Positions 62,339-64,000 of a stretch of 64,000 bases of DNA are shown here, piece after piece. Numbering within the stretch: the stretch's first letter is position 1; every line of letters starts with the position of its first letter. This DNA is from Shimia sp. R9_2 (GTDB lineage Bacteria; Pseudomonadota; Alphaproteobacteria; Rhodobacterales; Rhodobacteraceae), in assembly GCF_017743735.1 (NCBI RefSeq), contig NZ_JAGHRO010000007.1:1-64000 (forward strand), written 5' to 3'. The notes beneath the pieces are model-generated. The model saw only the letters and a list, made by a program, of their open reading frames with translations. It made no database searches and was not told where the DNA came from. The position numbers were made by a program, and so were the translations under genes.

Positions 62339-63147
62339 CAGATCTCTCCCGCTTTGAGGTTTTCAAGGAACGGTGCGAAGCCAGCTTCCCCCATCCAGAA
62401 GCGCACGAGGTTGTCCACACCAACCGAAGTCAGTGTCGCACCTGCGAGTGCATCTACATGGTGATCGGCACCCGCAGCCGAGGCAGATTTGGCAACTGTG
62501 ATCTGCAGCTCACCCGCGTCATCAGCCAGCTTTTTGCCGTTCCACAGCGATTTCCAGCGTGGGTTGTCCACCTCGGCACCAAGGCCAGGGGTTTCCGCGT
62601 GGCTGTAGAACTGCAGACCAAAGATGTCGTTGCCGTTCTCTTCCAGCGCGATGAAGCCGTAAAGTGTCGACCACAGGCCATAACCATGGATCGGCAGGAT
62701 CACCTTATCGAGCGAGCCATCGTCGTTGCGCAGCAGATAAACTGTCACGAACTTGGATTGGCGGCCAATGCCCGCGGGGTCATCGCTCAGCGCCACAGAA
62801 AGTTCTGGGTCCGAAGCAGCAGCGCGATCGTCAAAAGTCGCGGCATCAAATGCATCGGTGAAAGTGCCAGTTTCCAGCTCCAGAACATGGGGCTCAAATA
62901 CGCTGAAACCTTCCAGCACATCCATACCCGGCTCATAGAGACCCGCCACCTGAAGAACGTTGGCTTGTTTGTCCTTGAGCTTGTTTTGCTCCTGCAGCGG
63001 GCGCAGCGCAACAGAGACCGCAGATACGATCATCGAAGCCACCAGACACAGGGTCACAGCGATAAAGACTGTTTTACCCACGCTGTCAGGCGGTGCCGCG
63101 AGAAAGCGTGCAATCGCGCCTTTGTTTTCGTTGGAAGCGTCAGACAT
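62338..63147 (-). CDS. nqrC: Na+-translocating NADH:quinone reductase subunit C
   Basis: 269 residues from ATG 63147 ([28 protein letters not shown]). One N-terminal helix ([20 protein letters not shown]) followed by a periplasmic FMN-binding domain; the flavinylation motif reads [13 protein letters not shown], with Thr as covalent FMN site, the ApbE target. Start overlaps nqrB by 8 bp. Confidence 0.95.
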   Translation of the reverse strand: MSDASNENKGAIARFLAAPPDSVGKTVFIAVTLCLVASMIVSAVSVALRPLQEQNKLKDKQANVLQVAGLYEPGMDVLEGFSVFEPHVLELETGTFTDAFDAATFDDRAAASDPELSVALSDDPAGIGRQSKFVTVYLLRNDDGSLDKVILPIHGYGLWSTLYGFIALEENGNDIFGLQFYSHAETPGLGAEVDNPRWKSLWNGKKLADDAGELQITVAKSASAAGADHHVDALAGATLTSVGVDNLVRFWMGEAGFAPFLENLKAGEI

Positions 63148-64000
63148 GTTGACGGGCCCTCCGTTTGATATTGGCCTGCACAACGAAGTAGTCGATCAGA
63201 GGCGCAAAAACGTTACCGAATAGGATTGCGAGCATCATGCCTTCTGGGAAGGCCGGGTTGATCACACGGATCATGACCACCATGAAGCCGATGAGCGCAC
63301 CGTAAATGTAGCGGCCAACATTGGTGTGGCTGGCAGAGACCGGCTCGGTCACCATGAACACCATGCCAAAGGCAAAACCGCCCACAACAAAGTGCCAGTA
63401 CCAAGGCATCGCAAACATCGGGTTGGTATCAGAGCCAATCAGGTTCAGGAGCAGTGAGAAGCCGATCATTCCACCCATGCAGCCAACAACCAGTCGCCAG
63501 TTGGCAATCTTGGTGATTAGCAAGAACGCCAGACCAATCAGACACGCCAGCGCCGATGTCTCACCGATGGAGCCCTGAACGGTGCCCACAAAGGAGTTCA
63601 TCCAGTTCATGCCCTGCGCGGCCAGTTGCTCGTAGCCCTGAGAAGCAGAAACAGACAGGGCTGTCGCGCCGGAGAAACCGTCAACCGGGGTCCAGATCGT
63701 GTCACCGGACATGTTGGCCGGATAGGCGAAGTAAAGGAATGCACGGCCTGTCAATGCAGGGTTCAGGAAGTTTTTACCTGTACCGCCGAACACTTCTTTG
63801 CCGATCACCACACCAAAGGAAATCCCGAGGGCTACCTGCCAGAGTGGTGCAGACGGCGGCATGATCAGCGCAAACAGCATGGAGCTTACAAGGAAGCCTT
63901 CGTTCACTTCGTGGCCGCGAACGGTCGCGAAAATCACTTCCCAGATACCACCCACGACCAATGTCGTGATGTAGATGGGCAGAAAGTACAGCAAACCATG
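63140..64000 (-). CDS. nqrB: Na+-translocating NADH:quinone reductase subunit B (5' end beyond window)
   Basis: 287 codons visible of about 410; the frame continues past 64000. The first codons seen are [35 protein letters not shown], typical of the NqrB interior. FMN motif FSGATALS carries the covalent-flavin Thr, and [28 protein letters not shown] and [45 protein letters not shown] are hallmark regions. It contains the Na+ path. The start codon is outside the window. Confidence 0.95.
   Translation of the reverse strand, partial: HGLLYFLPIYITTLVVGGIWEVIFATVRGHEVNEGFLVSSMLFALIMPPSAPLWQVALGISFGVVIGKEVFGGTGKNFLNPALTGRAFLYFAYPANMSGDTIWTPVDGFSGATALSVSASQGYEQLAAQGMNWMNSFVGTVQGSIGETSALACLIGLAFLLITKIANWRLVVGCMGGMIGFSLLLNLIGSDTNPMFAMPWYWHFVVGGFAFGMVFMVTEPVSASHTNVGRYIYGALIGFMVVMIRVINPAFPEGMMLAILFGNVFAPLIDYFVVQANIKRRARQHV

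Noticed and set aside
1..64000. tRNA, rRNA, CRISPR arrays, transposases or phage genes
   Set aside because: None could be found by reading the sequence; the only tandem arrays are the 11-bp repeats, which have no spacers and no cas genes.

Overview
The window is a 64 kb stretch of a gene-dense chromosome or large replicon from an alphaproteobacterium, most likely a marine Roseobacter-group member (Rhodobacterales). This rests on GC-rich codon use, gap-zwf-edd-eda clustering, a Roseobacter-like inositol locus, a Na+-translocating NQR operon and many catabolic ABC-transporter/LacI/LysR modules. No rRNA, tRNA, CRISPR array, insertion sequence or phage gene was seen, and no stretch over about 330 bases lacks a gene.

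Layout. 1-12387: two divergent catabolic operons around a LysR gene (4750-5658). Leftward are a Gfo/Idh dehydrogenase, CoA-transferase, enoyl-CoA hydratase and aldehyde dehydrogenase (cut by the window edge). Rightward are HyuA/HyuB, an FAD oxidoreductase, an HpcH/HpaI aldolase and a uronate-dehydrogenase-like enzyme. The substrate is not known. 12452-16093: a soluble globin-coupled chemotaxis transducer, ApbE and a methyltransferase. 16203-24711: a sugar ABC importer with a GH63-like hydrolase and LacI regulator, divergent from a KdgK-type kinase whose N-terminal codons are frameshifted. 24776-39096: a myo-inositol regulon, comprising importer, LacI regulator, two Gfo/Idh enzymes, IolE-like, IolD, a PhyH-type dioxygenase, IolC, IolB, an IolJ-like aldolase and an IolG-like dehydrogenase. 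An identical 18-bp palindrome lies in both of its divergent promoter regions.

39160-49619: mixed functions, including a LysR regulator, a YcaQ-like DNA glycosylase, small membrane and envelope proteins, and a LuxR-type response regulator with a FIST protein and a hybrid histidine kinase (a NosP/NahK-like module), followed by DUF4202 and CbiX proteins. 49616-55733: a LacI regulator divergent from the Entner-Doudoroff operon gap-zwf-edd-eda. 55740-59679: a Kef-type antiporter with its KefF/G-like flavoprotein and a MATE exporter. 59840-64000: nqrF, E, D, C and the 3' part of nqrB.

How the parts fit: the importers feed hexose, polyol or uronate carbon toward keto-deoxy-sugar and Entner-Doudoroff intermediates, each under a local LacI or LysR regulator. 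NQR supplies a sodium-motive respiratory entry point, and the unlinked ApbE is a plausible flavinylation enzyme for NqrB/NqrC. The most unusual signals are an 11-bp tandem repeat (consensus GCGATACMGAC) at three intergenic sites, a DUF11-like domain inserted in an ABC permease, the kdgK frameshift, and the dioxygenase embedded in the iol operon.
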